A stretch of DNA of 64,000 nt. Origin: Pseudomonas purpurea (lineage in GTDB: Bacteria > Pseudomonadota > Gammaproteobacteria > Pseudomonadales > Pseudomonadaceae). Location: the NCBI RefSeq assembly GCF_039908635.1, contig NZ_CP150918.1, positions 372,001 to 436,000 of the forward strand. Reading direction: 5' to 3'. Under the pieces are notes generated by a model that ran no database searches, was not told the DNA's origin, and saw only the letters and a list, made by a program, of their open reading frames with translations. Positions within the stretch are counted from its first letter, which is position 1. The number at the start of each line of letters is the position of its first letter. Below, piece after piece: positions 38,912 to 48,860 of the stretch. Position numbers and translations under genes: made by a program.

Positions 38912-39922
38912 ATGTCCCGCGTTACCCTGAGTCGCTATTTGATTGAGCAGACCCGTAGCAACAACACCCCTGCCGATCTGCGTTTCCTGATCGAAGTGGT
39001 GGCGCGTGCTTGCAAGGAAATCAGCCACGCCGTTTCCAAAGGCGCCCTGGGCGGTGTTCTGGGCAGCATGGGCACTGAGAACGTACAGGGCGAAGTGCAG
39101 AAGAAGCTCGACGTGATCTCCAACGAGATCCTGCTCGAAGCCAACGAATGGGGCGGTCACCTGGCCGGCATGGCATCCGAAGAAATGGACAATGCCTACC
39201 AGATCCCGGGCAAGTACCCGAAAGGCGCGTACCTGCTGGTATTCGACCCACTGGACGGCTCGTCGAACATCGATATCAACGCACCGGTCGGTACTATTTT
39301 CTCGGTGCTGCGTTGCCCGAACGAATACCTGAGCCAGAACGAAGCCTTGAACGAAAAGGCCTTCCTGCAGCCGGGTACCGAGCAGGTAGCCGCCGGTTAT
39401 GCCATCTACGGCCCACAGACCATGCTGGTGCTGACCCTGGGTGATGGCGTGAAAGGCTTTACCCTGGACCGTGAAATGGGCAGCTTCGTGCTGACCCATG
39501 AAGACATCAAGATCCCGACCTCCACTCAGGAATTCGCGATCAACATGTCCAACCAGCGTCACTGGGAAGCGCCGGTACAGCGCTACGTCGGCGAATTGCT
39601 GGCTGGCGAAGAAGGCCCGCTGAAAAAGAACTACAACATGCGCTGGGTCGCCGCGATGGTAGCCGACGTACACCGCATCCTGACCCGTGGCGGCCTGTTC
39701 ATGTACCCACGCGACAGCCGCGAGCCGTCGAAGCCGGGCAAACTGCGCCTGATGTACGAAGCCAACCCGATGTCGTTCCTGGTCGAGCAGGCGGGTGGTG
39801 CGTCGACCAACGGTCACCAGCGCATCCTCGACATCAAGCCAGAAGGCCTGCACCAGCGTGTTGCAGTGTTCCTGGGTTCGAAAGAAGAAGTTGAACGCGT
39901 AACGGCTTACCACAAGGAATAA
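38912..39922 (+). CDS. fbp: class 1 fructose-1,6-bisphosphatase Fbp
   Basis: Gluconeogenic hydrolysis of fructose-1,6-bisphosphate to fructose-6-phosphate. It has 336 aa, normal for the class. Metal-binding motif [14 protein letters not shown] is at about residues 110-123, with Glu ligands in EMDNAYQ. The active-site region [37 protein letters not shown] lies near residue 270. A CGGAG Shine-Dalgarno (38901-38905) supports the ATG at 38912. It is followed after 3 bases by the DUF924 gene, so the two form an operon. Confidence 0.96.
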   Translation: MSRVTLSRYLIEQTRSNNTPADLRFLIEVVARACKEISHAVSKGALGGVLGSMGTENVQGEVQKKLDVISNEILLEANEWGGHLAGMASEEMDNAYQIPGKYPKGAYLLVFDPLDGSSNIDINAPVGTIFSVLRCPNEYLSQNEALNEKAFLQPGTEQVAAGYAIYGPQTMLVLTLGDGVKGFTLDREMGSFVLTHEDIKIPTSTQEFAINMSNQRHWEAPVQRYVGELLAGEEGPLKKNYNMRWVAAMVADVHRILTRGGLFMYPRDSREPSKPGKLRLMYEANPMSFLVEQAGGASTNGHQRILDIKPEGLHQRVAVFLGSKEEVERVTAYHKE

Positions 39923-39925
39923 ACC

Positions 39926-40528
39926 ATGACCGCGCCCTGGCAGCCGTTGCTCGAATGGTGGTTCGGTTCAGCCGACAGCCCTGACGATGTGGCGGCGCAG
40001 AAGGGCAAGTTATGGTTTGGTAAGCGTGACAGCCAGGACCTCGAAGCGCGCACGCGTTTCGGGGACTTGGTGGAACAGGCACTGGCCGGCGGATTGACCG
40101 AGTGGACGCAACGTCCCGAAGGTTGGCTGGCCCTGGTGTTGCTGCTCGATCAGTTACCGCGAATGATCTTTCGCCAGACCCCCAAATCCTTTGCAGGCGA
40201 CCTGCGTGCTCAAGCGCTGGTGGCTCAAGGCATTGCCGCGGATTTCGACCGGCAGCTGCCGCCGATCCGGCGCGTCTTCATCTACCTGGTGTTCGAGCAT
40301 TGCGAGCATCTGGCGGTGCAGAACGAGGCGGTTTCACGCTTTGCCGACTTGCTGGCCCAACAGCCCGAGGTGGATCGGTCGGTGTTTGCCGATAACCTGG
40401 ATTACGCCGAACGGCATCAGAAAATCATCGCCCGGTTTGGACGGTTTCCCCATCGCAATGCGGTGTTGGGAAGGGAGTCTACGGCTGAGGAACTGGAGTT
40501 TCTTGCAGGACCTGGATCACGGTTCTAG
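39926..40528 (+). CDS. DUF924 family protein
   Basis: A 200-aa soluble protein of the DUF924 family, all-helical and related to TPR-like folds; function unknown. Family landmarks are the start VLEWWFG-type motif (LLEWWFGSADSPDD), KLWFGKRDSQD, the core LALVLLLDQLPRMIFR, and FIYLVFEHCEHLAVQNEAV, then FGRFPHRNAVLGRESTAEELEFL. It lies 3 bases after fbp and is probably translated from the same message; a role in sugar metabolism is not shown by the sequence. Confidence 0.9.
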   Translation: MTAPWQPLLEWWFGSADSPDDVAAQKGKLWFGKRDSQDLEARTRFGDLVEQALAGGLTEWTQRPEGWLALVLLLDQLPRMIFRQTPKSFAGDLRAQALVAQGIAADFDRQLPPIRRVFIYLVFEHCEHLAVQNEAVSRFADLLAQQPEVDRSVFADNLDYAERHQKIIARFGRFPHRNAVLGRESTAEELEFLAGPGSRF

Positions 40529-40552
40529 CTATTTGTTGTTGCTGATACCGCT

Positions 40553-40645
40553 ATCGCGAGCAAGCTCGCTCCCACATTTGATCTTCAGCGGACACAAATT
40601 TTGTGTTCAGCCGAGATCCACTGTGGGAGCGAGCTTGCTCGCGAT
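40553..40645. repeat. REPIN, class A, units in opposite polarity
   Basis: Complement unit (CGCGAGCAAGCTCGCTCCCA) first, forward unit (GGGAGCGAGCTTGCTCGCGA) second, about 93 bp. It fills the gap between the convergent DUF924 and chemoreceptor genes. Confidence 0.9.
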
Positions 40646-40663
40646 GGGGCCTTCAAGGACGCG

Positions 40664-42556
40664 TCAGATCCGGAAGCTACCCACCAACTGCTTCAACCGC
40701 GCCGCTTGCTGTTCAAGGTCGGCACACGCGCGCAAGGTCGATTGCAGGTTCTCCACGCCTTCCTGGTTCAGCGTGTTGATTTCGGTGATGTCGATGTTGA
40801 GCGACTCGACCACGGACGTCTGTTCTTCGGTCGCGGCGGCGACGGACTGGTTCATGCCGTCGATTTCGCCGATGCGCTGGGTCACGCTGCCCAGGCGTTC
40901 GCCCGCCTGATTGGCGATGCCGACGCTGCCTTCGCTCTGGCGTTGGCTGTCGGTCATGATCGCCACCGCTTCGCGGGCACCGACCTGCAGTTCTTCAATC
41001 ATCTTCTGCACTTGCTGCGCCGAATCCTGGGTGCGGTGAGCGAGGTTGCGCACTTCGTCAGCCACCACCGCGAAACCGCGCCCGGCTTCACCGGCGCGGG
41101 CCGCTTCGATGGCCGCGTTGAGGGCCAGCAGGTTGGTCTGTTGCGAGATGCTGGTGATCACTTCCAGGATCTGGCCGATGTTCACCGTGTTGCTGTTGAG
41201 CGTTTCGATGTTGGCGCACGAGTCGCTGATTTTGGTCGACAGTTGTTGCATCGCCGTGATGGTTTTTTCCACCACGTGCTGACCGTCTTCGGCCAGGCTG
41301 CGAGCATCGCTGGAGTGCTGCGAGGCGAGGGCCGCGTTCTGGGCGATTTCCTGGGCGGCAGCGCCGAGCTGGTTGATCGCCGCCGCCACGCTGCTGGTGC
41401 GCGAGGCTTGCTGGTCGGAATTGAACATCGACGAGTTGGAAGCGCTGACCACGCGCAAGGCGACTTCGTTGACCTGGCCGGTGGCCGAGGCCACTTCGCG
41501 GATCGAAGTGTGGATGCGCTCCACAAAACGGTTGAACGCGGTGCCCAGGGCGCCAAATTCGTCATGGTTGTGGATGGCCAGGCGTTTGGTCAGGTCGCCT
41601 TCACCTTCGGCGATGTCCTGCATGGCGCGGCCCATGGTCAGCAGCGGCTGCATCAGCACGCTGATCAGCATGCCGAGCAGGCTGATGATGATCACCACCG
41701 CGATCACCATGGCGATGATGGCCGAGGTGCGGAATTCGCTGAGCATCGAGAACGCGGTGTCCTGGTCGAGCACCAGCGCCACGTACCAGTCGGCCGACGG
41801 CACGCCGTTGACGTGGGTGAAGGAGATGAACTGGGTCTTGCCGTTCACCTCGACTTCTTTCATGCCCGGGCTGACGCTGGGTGCACCATTTGGAAAGGCA
41901 TCGGCGAGGCTTTTGAGCACCAGTTTGCTGTCCGGGTGGATCAGGATCTTGCCTTCGCTGCTGACGATGAACGCGTGGCCGTGGCCGCCGAAATTCAGCG
42001 AGTTGATGATTGCGCTGACGTTTGTCAGGTCGATGTCCGCGCCAGCGACGCCGATCATCTGGTTGTGATGCTGCACCGGGGTGGCGACGGTGATCACCAG
42101 TTTGCCCGAGGACGCGGCGATGTACGGTTCGGTGACGATGGTCTGCTGTGCGCTGTTGGCAGCTTTGTACCAGCCACGGGCGCGGGGATCATAGTCGGCG
42201 GCGCGGTTGCCGGCCGGCACCGAGAACATCACACCGTCGGCACCACCGAAGTAGCTCAGCTGAAAGTTGCTGGTATAGGCGGGCAGGCCCACGGCGCGCT
42301 TGAGGTTGTCCAGCGCGGGGCCGTCGACGGCGACTTGTTGCGCCAGCGATTGCAGCAATTGAATGCGGCTTTCCAGCCAGGTCTGGATGTTGCTGGTGGT
42401 CAGGCTGCCCAGTTCCTGCATCGAGGCTTCGGTGCTGCTGCGCAGCGTCTGGCGCTGGCGGTAGTCGTTGAACATGATGAAACAGGCGAACGCAACGGCG
42501 ACCACAAGGGCGGCTGCAAGCAGGATCTTGTGGCTGAACTTCATGTTTCTGGTCAT
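40664..42556 (-). CDS. methyl-accepting chemotaxis protein with dCache sensor domain
   Basis: Transmembrane chemoreceptor of 630 aa from the ATG at 42556 (42544 also possible). TM1 is about 10-30 ([19 protein letters not shown]). A periplasmic dCache_1 domain (about 40-275) contains the sequence [13 protein letters not shown] and [14 protein letters not shown]2 is about 283-305 ([19 protein letters not shown]), then HAMP (about 310-360), then the long signalling coil. The hairpin tip, which contacts CheA and CheW, reads [23 protein letters not shown]. No che genes are near. It resembles amino-acid receptors of the PctA type in the R-x-WY portion, but the Asp that usually follows PY is replaced ([10 protein letters not shown]), so the ligand may differ. 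No C-terminal CheR-binding pentapeptide is seen. Confidence 0.92.
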   Translation of the reverse strand: MTRNMKFSHKILLAAALVVAVAFACFIMFNDYRQRQTLRSSTEASMQELGSLTTSNIQTWLESRIQLLQSLAQQVAVDGPALDNLKRAVGLPAYTSNFQLSYFGGADGVMFSVPAGNRAADYDPRARGWYKAANSAQQTIVTEPYIAASSGKLVITVATPVQHHNQMIGVAGADIDLTNVSAIINSLNFGGHGHAFIVSSEGKILIHPDSKLVLKSLADAFPNGAPSVSPGMKEVEVNGKTQFISFTHVNGVPSADWYVALVLDQDTAFSMLSEFRTSAIIAMVIAVVIIISLLGMLISVLMQPLLTMGRAMQDIAEGEGDLTKRLAIHNHDEFGALGTAFNRFVERIHTSIREVASATGQVNEVALRVVSASNSSMFNSDQQASRTSSVAAAINQLGAAAQEIAQNAALASQHSSDARSLAEDGQHVVEKTITAMQQLSTKISDSCANIETLNSNTVNIGQILEVITSISQQTNLLALNAAIEAARAGEAGRGFAVVADEVRNLAHRTQDSAQQVQKMIEELQVGAREAVAIMTDSQRQSEGSVGIANQAGERLGSVTQRIGEIDGMNQSVAAATEEQTSVVESLNIDITEINTLNQEGVENLQSTLRACADLEQQAARLKQLVGSFRI

Positions 42557-42839
42557 TAAGTGAACTACCGCGAGGGGGCTGGTCAACGAGGGGCGTCAAT
42601 TTGCCACAGTAGAGGGCTTTGCGCTGCTCCTATGTCGACAGGCCAGCGCCAAAGATTAGGCGGCTTTGGCGAAAACCGACGAAATACCCGCTGACCCTGC
42701 AAAGTCGCTGATTTCAGGGCGAAATGGCGATTTCTGCCGTTCAAGAAATACCCCGCGCCCACGGGAACCACATGGGGGTTTTCTCTTCTAAGCTTCTGGT
42801 TGGCAGCCAGGCCTTCCACTTCCGTCCAGGAGTTACACC

Positions 42840-43094
42840 ATGTCGCTGCGATCTATCGCTCTATTGTCGTTCTGCGTGCTGTTGGTCGCGTGCAGCAAGA
42901 TCAACCAGGAAAACTATTCAAAGATCTCGACGGGCATGCCCAAGGCTGACGTCGAAAAGCTGTTGGGCAGTCCGTCCGACTGTTCCGGCGCACTGGGCAT
43001 GTCCAGTTGCACCTGGGGCAACAAGAACAGCTTTATCAGCGTGCAGTATGCCGGTGACAAAGTGTTGATGTTTTCCGGGCAAGGCCTGAAGTAA
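42840..43094 (+). CDS. small lipoprotein, DUF3862/BamE-like fold
   Basis: An 84-aa lipoprotein. The signal peptide ends in a lipobox LLVAC with the acylated Cys at about residue 18. The mature part KINQENYSKISTGMPKADVEKLLGSPSDCSG...CTWGNKNSFISVQYAGDKVLMFSGQGLK has the pattern Y-x-x-I-x-x-G-M-x-x-x-x-V-x-x-x-L-G of the DUF3862/SmpA-OmlA-like group, with two cysteines able to form a disulphide. CAGGAG lies 8 bases before the ATG. Role unknown. It is divergent from the chemoreceptor and precedes the lipocalin gene by about 30 bases, so the two lipoproteins may share a transcript. Confidence 0.85.
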   Translation: MSLRSIALLSFCVLLVACSKINQENYSKISTGMPKADVEKLLGSPSDCSGALGMSSCTWGNKNSFISVQYAGDKVLMFSGQGLK

Positions 43095-43125
43095 ACCGGG
43101 GCCGCGCGCCCACGGGAGAAGAATA

Positions 43126-43695
43126 ATGATGCGGTTTGTAATAGCTCTTTTTGCCGGTCTGTTGTTGGCCGGCTGCGCCACTTCTGGCGATGATTCGCTG
43201 GCGCCGAAAACGGTCAACAGCGTGAACCTCAAGCGTTACCAGGGTAAATGGTACGAGTTGGCACGCATGCCGATGTACTTCCAGCGTAACTGCGCGCAAT
43301 CCGAAGCCCACTACACCTTGCGGACTGACGGTGACATGGAAGTGCTGAACCGCTGCCTGACCCCTGAGTGGAAGTGGGAAGAGGCCAAGGGCACGGCGAC
43401 GCCGCAGGTGCCCGGCAAGTTCGACAAGCTGTGGGTGAATTTCGACAACTGGTTTACCCGACTGCTGCCAAGCGTGACCAAGGGCAACTATTGGGTGCTC
43501 TATGTCAGCGATGATTACCAGACCGCGATTGTCGGTCACCCGAATCGACGCTACCTCTGGCTGCTGTCGCGCAAGCCGGAAGTCAACGCCGATACCCGCG
43601 AAGAATTGCTGAGCAGGGCGCGTCAGCAGGGCTATGACACCACACGCCTGATCTGGCGGGTGTCGGACACCAAGATGGCCCAGACCTCGAAGTAA
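43126..43695 (+). CDS. blc: outer-membrane lipocalin Blc-type lipoprotein
   Basis: A 189-aa bacterial lipocalin. The signal peptide ends in lipobox LLAGC (Cys about 17). Lipocalin motif 1 appears as NLKRYQGKWYELARMPMYFQ (G-x-W near residue 42). It is followed by DMEVLNRC, the strand YWVLYVSDDYQTAIVGHPNRRYLWLLSR (motifs 2-3), and the C-terminal helix. Bacterial members bind fatty acids or lysophospholipids and are linked to envelope stress. The start is ATG 43126 with GAGAAG before it; the next ATG at 43129 is equally possible. Confidence 0.9.
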   Translation: MMRFVIALFAGLLLAGCATSGDDSLAPKTVNSVNLKRYQGKWYELARMPMYFQRNCAQSEAHYTLRTDGDMEVLNRCLTPEWKWEEAKGTATPQVPGKFDKLWVNFDNWFTRLLPSVTKGNYWVLYVSDDYQTAIVGHPNRRYLWLLSRKPEVNADTREELLSRARQQGYDTTRLIWRVSDTKMAQTSK

Positions 43696-43713
43696 GCGGT
43701 TGCGGTTGAACCC

Positions 43714-43845
43714 TGTGGCGAGGGAGCTTGCTCCCGCTCGGCTGCGCAGCAGTCGTAATTCTGCTGGCGAGTTCCTACTGAAAGAACTCGTCAGTTGATC
43801 ATAGGGTTGCTTCGCAACCCAACGGGAGCAAGCTCCCTCGCCACA
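43714..43845. repeat. REPIN, class B
   Basis: Inverted units GGCGAGGGAGCTTGCTCCCG and CGGGAGCAAGCTCCCTCGCC (left and right ends), about 132 bp overall, between the converging lipocalin and hutF genes. Confidence 0.9.
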
Positions 43846-43855
43846 AAAGCGGTGA

Positions 43856-45220
43856 TCAGCCCAGGAGATCGCGCAGCACCTGGGTGAACGCGCGGTTGCT
43901 TTCCTCTTCGCCCGCGTGGTGCCCATTGCGCACCACCCATTTGCCGTTCACCAGCACATCGCGCACCTGGCGATCGCCGCCGGCGAACAACCAACGATTG
44001 AGAATCCCGTCGCCACTGGCGGTCGCCAGGTATGGATCGTTGCCGTCGAGCACCAGCCAGTCGGCACGCTTGCCCACTTGCAGAGCGCCAATCGGCTGGC
44101 CCAGTGCCTGGGCACCACCATCGAGAGCGGCGTCGTACAGGGTGCGGCCGACCATCGGTTGATCGGCGCCATACAAGCGGTTGCGGCGCTGATCGCGCAG
44201 GCGCTGGCCGTATTCCAACCAACGCAATTCTTCCACCACGCTCAGCGACACATGGCTGTCGGAACCAATGCCCATGTGCCCGCCTTGAGCGAGGAAGTCC
44301 ACGGCCGGGAAAATCCCGTCGCCCAGGTTGGCCTCGGTGGTCAGGCACAGGCCTGCGATGGCGCGACTCTTGGCCATCAAGGTGACTTCTTCCGGGTTGG
44401 CGTGGGTCGCGTGGACCAGGCACCAGCGCTGATCGACCTCGGTGTTTTCATACAGCCATTGCAACGGACGGCGGCCGCTCCAGCTCAGGCAGTCGTCGAC
44501 TTCCTTTTGCTGTTCGGCGATGTGGATGTGCACCGGGCATTGCTTGTCGCTGGCCGCCAGCACTTCGCTGATTTGCTGCGGCGTGACCGCCCGCAACGAG
44601 TGAAAGCACAGGCCCAGTTGCTGCGCCGGTTGCTGCGCCAGAATCGGTTGCAAGCGTGCTTGCAGGTTCAAGTAATTTTCAGTGCTGTTGATGAAGCGGC
44701 GCTGCCCTTCATTGGGCGCCAGGCCACCGAAACCGGAGTGGCTGTAGAGCACCGGCAGCAGCGTCAAACCAATGCCGGAAGCGCTGGCCGCCTGACTGAT
44801 TTGCAGCGACAACTCGGCCGGGTCCGCGTACGGATGGCCGTTATTGTCGTGGTGCACGTAATGGAATTCCGCGACCGAGGTGTAACCGGCCTTGAGCATT
44901 TCGATGTACAACTGGCGGGCAATGATCCCGAGTTGTTCCGGGCTGATTTTTCCGACGAGGCGATACATCAAATCGCGCCAGGTCCAGAAACTGTCGTTCG
45001 GATTGCCGGCAACTTCGGCCAGTCCGGCCATCGCTCGCTGGAACGCATGCGAGTGCAAATTCGGCATGCCCGGCAGCAGCGGACCGCTCAACCGTTCGGC
45101 GCCTTCAGCGCTCGCATCGGCCTGGATGTGGGTCAGCAGGCCATCGGCGCTGACCTCAAGACGTACGTTGTTGGCCCATCCATTAGGCAGTAGCGCGCGT
45201 TCGGCAAAGAAGGCGGACAT
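43856..45220 (-). CDS. hutF: formimidoylglutamate deiminase HutF
   Basis: Zinc amidohydrolase that deaminates N-formimino-L-glutamate to N-formyl-L-glutamate, the fourth step of the five-step histidine pathway used by pseudomonads. It has 454 aa. The metal-binding NLHSHAFQRAM is near residue 55. Further sites are CPVHIHIAEQQKEVDDC and CLVHATHANPEE (zinc His), then IGSDSHVSLSVVEELRWLEYGQRL with the catalytic Asp. It is transcribed divergently from hutC, with a HutC box in the gap. Confidence 0.96.
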   Translation of the reverse strand: MSAFFAERALLPNGWANNVRLEVSADGLLTHIQADASAEGAERLSGPLLPGMPNLHSHAFQRAMAGLAEVAGNPNDSFWTWRDLMYRLVGKISPEQLGIIARQLYIEMLKAGYTSVAEFHYVHHDNNGHPYADPAELSLQISQAASASGIGLTLLPVLYSHSGFGGLAPNEGQRRFINSTENYLNLQARLQPILAQQPAQQLGLCFHSLRAVTPQQISEVLAASDKQCPVHIHIAEQQKEVDDCLSWSGRRPLQWLYENTEVDQRWCLVHATHANPEEVTLMAKSRAIAGLCLTTEANLGDGIFPAVDFLAQGGHMGIGSDSHVSLSVVEELRWLEYGQRLRDQRRNRLYGADQPMVGRTLYDAALDGGAQALGQPIGALQVGKRADWLVLDGNDPYLATASGDGILNRWLFAGGDRQVRDVLVNGKWVVRNGHHAGEEESNRAFTQVLRDLLG

Positions 45221-45246
45221 GGTTCAGCACCCCATCGTGTGTTATT

Positions 45247-45256
45247 TGTATATACA
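45247..45256. promoter_or_regulatory. HutC operator in the hutF-hutC gap
   Basis: TGTATATACA, a perfect TGTA-N2-TACA palindrome, lies 27 bases before hutF and 71 before hutC, where a GntR-type repressor could control both. A second TATACA follows directly (45257-45262 region), making overlapping half sites. Confidence 0.7.
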
Positions 45257-45326
45257 TATACAGACGTTTGCCTGCTCGGTAAACTCCGGCAAGCTAGTCA
45301 CCTCTATCCATGAACAAGGAATTCCC

Positions 45327-46076
45327 GTGCCGACTCCGCCTGCCGTATCCACGCTGGCTGCCAATCTGGGCGACAGTCCGGCGCCCTTGTACGCCCGCGT
45401 CAAACAGATGATCACCCAGCAAATCGACAGTGGAAACTGGCCGCCGCACTACCGTGTGCCGTCGGAAAGCGAACTGGTCAGCCAACTGGGTTTCAGCCGC
45501 ATGACCATCAACCGCGCCCTGCGCGAGATGACCGCCGACGGCCTGTTGGTGCGCATGCAGGGCGTCGGCACGTTCGTCGCCGAACCCAAGAGCCAGTCTG
45601 CGTTGTTTGAAGTGCACAACATTGCCGACGAGATTGCCTCCCGTGGCCATCGTCACACCTGCACCGTCATCACTCTGGAAGAAGAAGCGGCCGGTTCCGA
45701 ACGCGCCCTGGCGCTGGACATGCGTGAAGGCCAGCGAGTCTTCCACTCGCTGATCGTGCATTACGAAAACGACATCCCGGTGCAGATCGAGGACCGTTTC
45801 GTCAATGCCCTGGTAGCGCCGGAGTACCTCAAGCAGGACTTCACCTTGCAAACGCCTTACGCCTACTTGAACCAGGTTGCCCCGCTGACTGAAGGCGAGC
45901 ATGTGGTCGAGGCGATCCTGGCCGAGCCTTCCGAATGCAAATTGCTGCAGATTGAAAAAGGCGAGCCGTGCCTGCTGATTCGCCGTCGGACCTGGTCCGG
46001 CCGTCAGCCGGTGACGGCGGCTCGCCTGATCCACCCCGGTTCCCGCCATCGTCTGGAAGGGCGGTTCCATAAATAA
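45327..46076 (+). CDS. hutC: histidine utilization repressor HutC
   Basis: GntR/HutC-family repressor of the hut genes; urocanate is the known inducer in this family. It has 249 aa from a GTG at 45327, supported by AAGGA 6 bases upstream; no in-frame ATG fits better. The N-terminal winged helix (about 18-85) includes YRVPSESELVSQLGFSRMTINRALREMTADGLLVRMQGVGTFVAE. The C-terminal UTRA effector domain (about 100-240) includes EQRVFHSL-type sequence and PCLLIRRRTW. hutD follows 26 bases downstream. Confidence 0.95.
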   Translation: MPTPPAVSTLAANLGDSPAPLYARVKQMITQQIDSGNWPPHYRVPSESELVSQLGFSRMTINRALREMTADGLLVRMQGVGTFVAEPKSQSALFEVHNIADEIASRGHRHTCTVITLEEEAAGSERALALDMREGQRVFHSLIVHYENDIPVQIEDRFVNALVAPEYLKQDFTLQTPYAYLNQVAPLTEGEHVVEAILAEPSECKLLQIEKGEPCLLIRRRTWSGRQPVTAARLIHPGSRHRLEGRFHK

Positions 46077-46102
46077 AGAGCCATAAATAATAAGAGGCAC
46101 CC

Positions 46103-46678
46103 ATGAGTCAGCTGAACATTTTGCGCGCGGCGAATTACCCGCGCATGCCGTGGAAGAATGGCGGCGGCAGTACCGAAGAAATCACTCGCGATGCCGGTGT
46201 GGGCCTGGACGGGTTTGGCTGGCGCCTGTCGATCGCCGATATCGGTGAGTCGGGCGGGTTTTCTACCTTCGCCGGTTATGAGCGAGTGATCACTGTGCTG
46301 CAAGGCGACGGCATGACCTTGACCGTCGACGGTCAGCACACTCGGCCACTGTTACCGCTGGAGCCATTTGCGTTCAGCGGCGAGAGCCAGGTGTCCTGCA
46401 CTTTGCTGGGCGGCGCGATTCGCGACTTCAACCTGATTTATTCCCCGCAGCGGTACAGCGCCCGGTTGCAGTGGCTGGACGGCGAGCAGCGGTTTTTCAG
46501 TTCGGCCGGCACCCTGCTGGTGTTCAGCGTGGCCGACACACTCGACGTGCAGATCGATGGCAGCGGTGTCCATGTTCTGGGGCGTCATGATTGCCTGCAA
46601 CTGAACGGTAACACCGGGCTGCTGGATGTTTCTGTCGGCGGCCAGTGCTGTGTGATTGAACTGGCTACACATAGTTAA
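46103..46678 (+). CDS. hutD: HutD family protein
   Basis: A 191-aa cupin-fold protein of the HutD/Ves family. Landmarks are NYPRMPWKNGGGSTEEI (about 11-27), FGWRLSIADIGESGGFSTFAGYERVITVLQG and LEPFAFSGE. It is not an enzyme of the pathway; work in P. fluorescens suggests it limits hut expression (a governor), perhaps by binding an intermediate. It forms a transcript with hutC. Confidence 0.92.
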   Translation: MSQLNILRAANYPRMPWKNGGGSTEEITRDAGVGLDGFGWRLSIADIGESGGFSTFAGYERVITVLQGDGMTLTVDGQHTRPLLPLEPFAFSGESQVSCTLLGGAIRDFNLIYSPQRYSARLQWLDGEQRFFSSAGTLLVFSVADTLDVQIDGSGVHVLGRHDCLQLNGNTGLLDVSVGGQCCVIELATHS

Positions 46679-46679
46679 C

Positions 46680-46812
46680 TGTGGCGAGGGAGCTTGCTCC
46701 CGTTCGGCTGCGTAGCAGTCGTAAATCCGGCAAACACGTTTTATCTGACACACCACTTGCTCTGGCTTTGGGGCTGCTTCGCAGACCAGCGGGAGCAAGC
46801 TCCCTCGCCACA
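46680..46812. repeat. REPIN, class B
   Basis: Starts 2 bases after the hutD stop; units GGCGAGGGAGCTTGCTCCCG and GCGGGAGCAAGCTCCCTCGC, about 133 bp. The rest of the 493-base gap to hutU (46813-47171) holds the hutU control region and no gene I can support. Confidence 0.9.
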
Positions 46813-47006
46813 GAAAACATCTCTCGCCGTTTCCCTGCGCGCACTAATTTGTTACCGAACGCCCCAGCGTGGCTAAAAACCGCGCTTAGGTAACAATTGT
46901 CACTCCTCGAAAAAATCCCGCCCCAAAAAATCGTTCCCTGCCAAACCCTTGTCCCAAGGGCTTTTCAGCCAGATTCAGCACTTTATTGAATGCCCCTCCA
47001 GCAAGT

Positions 47007-47022
47007 TGGCCGCTTGATTGCA
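47007..47022 (+). promoter_or_regulatory. candidate sigma-54 promoter of the hutU operon
   Basis: TGGCCGCTTGATTGCA carries the essential GG and GC of -24/-12 promoters with exact spacing and a TTGCA -12 box; three -24-side positions differ from consensus. Transcription would begin near 47033, inside the HutC box. Confidence 0.65.
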
Positions 47023-47026
47023 TATG

Positions 47027-47040
47027 CTTGTATGTACAAG
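47027..47040. promoter_or_regulatory. HutC operator at the hutU promoter
   Basis: CTTGTATGTACAAG contains TGTA-N2-TACA with matching flanks on both sides. It overlaps the predicted transcription start of the sigma-54 promoter, so repressor binding should block open-complex formation. Confidence 0.75.
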
Positions 47041-47171
47041 TAAAGACGTATGCGTATGAGTCACGGAGACTCGACCATCGTCCACTGATTCGCCGGTGTG
47101 CATTTGTTGCCTGCTGGCTTGCTCGCCCACTGCCTGGGCTGGTTTGGATTGATTGCTGAGGAGTCTTTTTC

Positions 47172-48851
47172 GTGACTGATAAACCTACTAAGTTTCGTGA
47201 CGTTGAAATCCGTGCCGCACGCGGTAACAAGCTGACCGCCAAGAGCTGGCTGACCGAAGCGCCGCTGCGCATGTTGATGAACAACCTCGACCCGGAAGTT
47301 GCCGAGAACCCTAAAGAACTGGTGGTTTACGGCGGTATCGGTCGTGCAGCGCGTAACTGGGAGTGCTACGACAAAATCGTCGAGAGCCTGACCAACCTGA
47401 ACGACGACGAAACCCTGCTGGTGCAATCCGGCAAGCCGGTCGGCGTATTCAAGACCCACAGCAACGCGCCACGTGTACTGATCGCCAACTCCAACCTGGT
47501 GCCACACTGGGCGAGCTGGGAACACTTCAACGAACTGGACGCCAAAGGCCTGGCCATGTACGGCCAGATGACCGCCGGCAGCTGGATCTACATCGGCAGC
47601 CAAGGCATCGTTCAAGGCACCTACGAAACCTTCGTCGAGGCCGGTCGCCAGCACTATAACGACAACCTCACCGGTCGCTGGGTCCTGACCGCAGGCCTGG
47701 GCGGCATGGGCGGCGCTCAACCACTGGCCGCCACCCTGGCCGGCGCTTGCTCGCTGAACATCGAATGCCAACAGGTGAGCATCGATTTCCGCTTGAACAG
47801 CCGTTATGTCGACGAGCAAGCTACCGACCTCGACGACGCTCTGGCGCGTATCGCCAAGTACACCAAGGAAGGCAAGGCCATTTCCATCGCGCTGCTGGGC
47901 AACGCGGCTGAGATCCTGCCAGAACTGGTCAAGCGCGGCGTGCGCCCGGACATGGTCACCGACCAGACCAGCGCCCACGACCCGCTCAACGGCTACCTGC
48001 CAGCCGGCTGGACCTGGGAAGAGTACCGCGCTCGCGCCAAGACCGAGCCTGCCGCGGTGGTGAAAGCCGCCAAGCAATCGATGGCCGTGCACGTTAAAGC
48101 CATGCTCGACTTCCAGAAAATGGGCATCCCGACCTTCGACTACGGCAACAACATCCGTCAGATGGCGCAAGAAGAAGGCGTGGAAAACGCATTCGACTTC
48201 CCAGGCTTCGTACCGGCTTACATCCGTCCGTTGTTCTGCCGTGGCATCGGTCCGTTCCGCTGGGCAGCACTGTCGGGCAACGCCGAAGACATCTACAAAA
48301 CCGACGCCAAGGTCAAAGAGCTGATCCCGGACGACGCCCACCTGCACAACTGGCTGGACATGGCGCGCGAGCGTATCAGCTTCCAGGGTCTGCCGGCACG
48401 TATCTGCTGGGTTGGCCTGGGCCTGCGCGCCAAGCTGGGCCTGGCGTTCAACGAAATGGTGCGCAGCGGCGAGCTGTCGGCACCGATCGTGATCGGCCGC
48501 GACCACCTGGACTCCGGTTCGGTGTCCAGCCCTAACCGCGAAACCGAATCCATGCAGGACGGTTCCGACGCTGTGTCCGACTGGCCACTGCTCAACGCCT
48601 TGCTCAACACCGCAAGCGGCGCGACCTGGGTTTCCCTGCACCACGGCGGCGGCGTCGGCATGGGCTTCTCCCAGCACTCGGGCATGGTGATTGTCTGCGA
48701 CGGTACGGATGAAGCGGCCGAGCGTATCGCTCGCGTACTGCACAACGACCCGGCCACCGGCGTTATGCGTCACGCCGATGCGGGTTACCAGATCGCTATC
48801 GACTGCGCCAAGGAACAAGGCCTGAACCTGCCGATGATTACCGGTAAGTAA
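47172..48851 (+). CDS. hutU: urocanate hydratase HutU
   Basis: NAD-dependent enzyme converting urocanate to imidazolone propionate (second step). It has 559 aa from a GTG start at 47172. Landmarks are [13 protein letters not shown] near residue 90, [18 protein letters not shown] (NAD-binding, near 180), [16 protein letters not shown], and the active-site Cys in [11 protein letters not shown] (near 410), followed by [20 protein letters not shown]. It is the first gene of the long hut operon, behind the sigma-54 promoter and HutC box. Confidence 0.97.
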   Translation: MTDKPTKFRDVEIRAARGNKLTAKSWLTEAPLRMLMNNLDPEVAENPKELVVYGGIGRAARNWECYDKIVESLTNLNDDETLLVQSGKPVGVFKTHSNAPRVLIANSNLVPHWASWEHFNELDAKGLAMYGQMTAGSWIYIGSQGIVQGTYETFVEAGRQHYNDNLTGRWVLTAGLGGMGGAQPLAATLAGACSLNIECQQVSIDFRLNSRYVDEQATDLDDALARIAKYTKEGKAISIALLGNAAEILPELVKRGVRPDMVTDQTSAHDPLNGYLPAGWTWEEYRARAKTEPAAVVKAAKQSMAVHVKAMLDFQKMGIPTFDYGNNIRQMAQEEGVENAFDFPGFVPAYIRPLFCRGIGPFRWAALSGNAEDIYKTDAKVKELIPDDAHLHNWLDMARERISFQGLPARICWVGLGLRAKLGLAFNEMVRSGELSAPIVIGRDHLDSGSVSSPNRETESMQDGSDAVSDWPLLNALLNTASGATWVSLHHGGGVGMGFSQHSGMVIVCDGTDEAAERIARVLHNDPATGVMRHADAGYQIAIDCAKEQGLNLPMITGK

Positions 48852-48860
48852 TGCATGACT

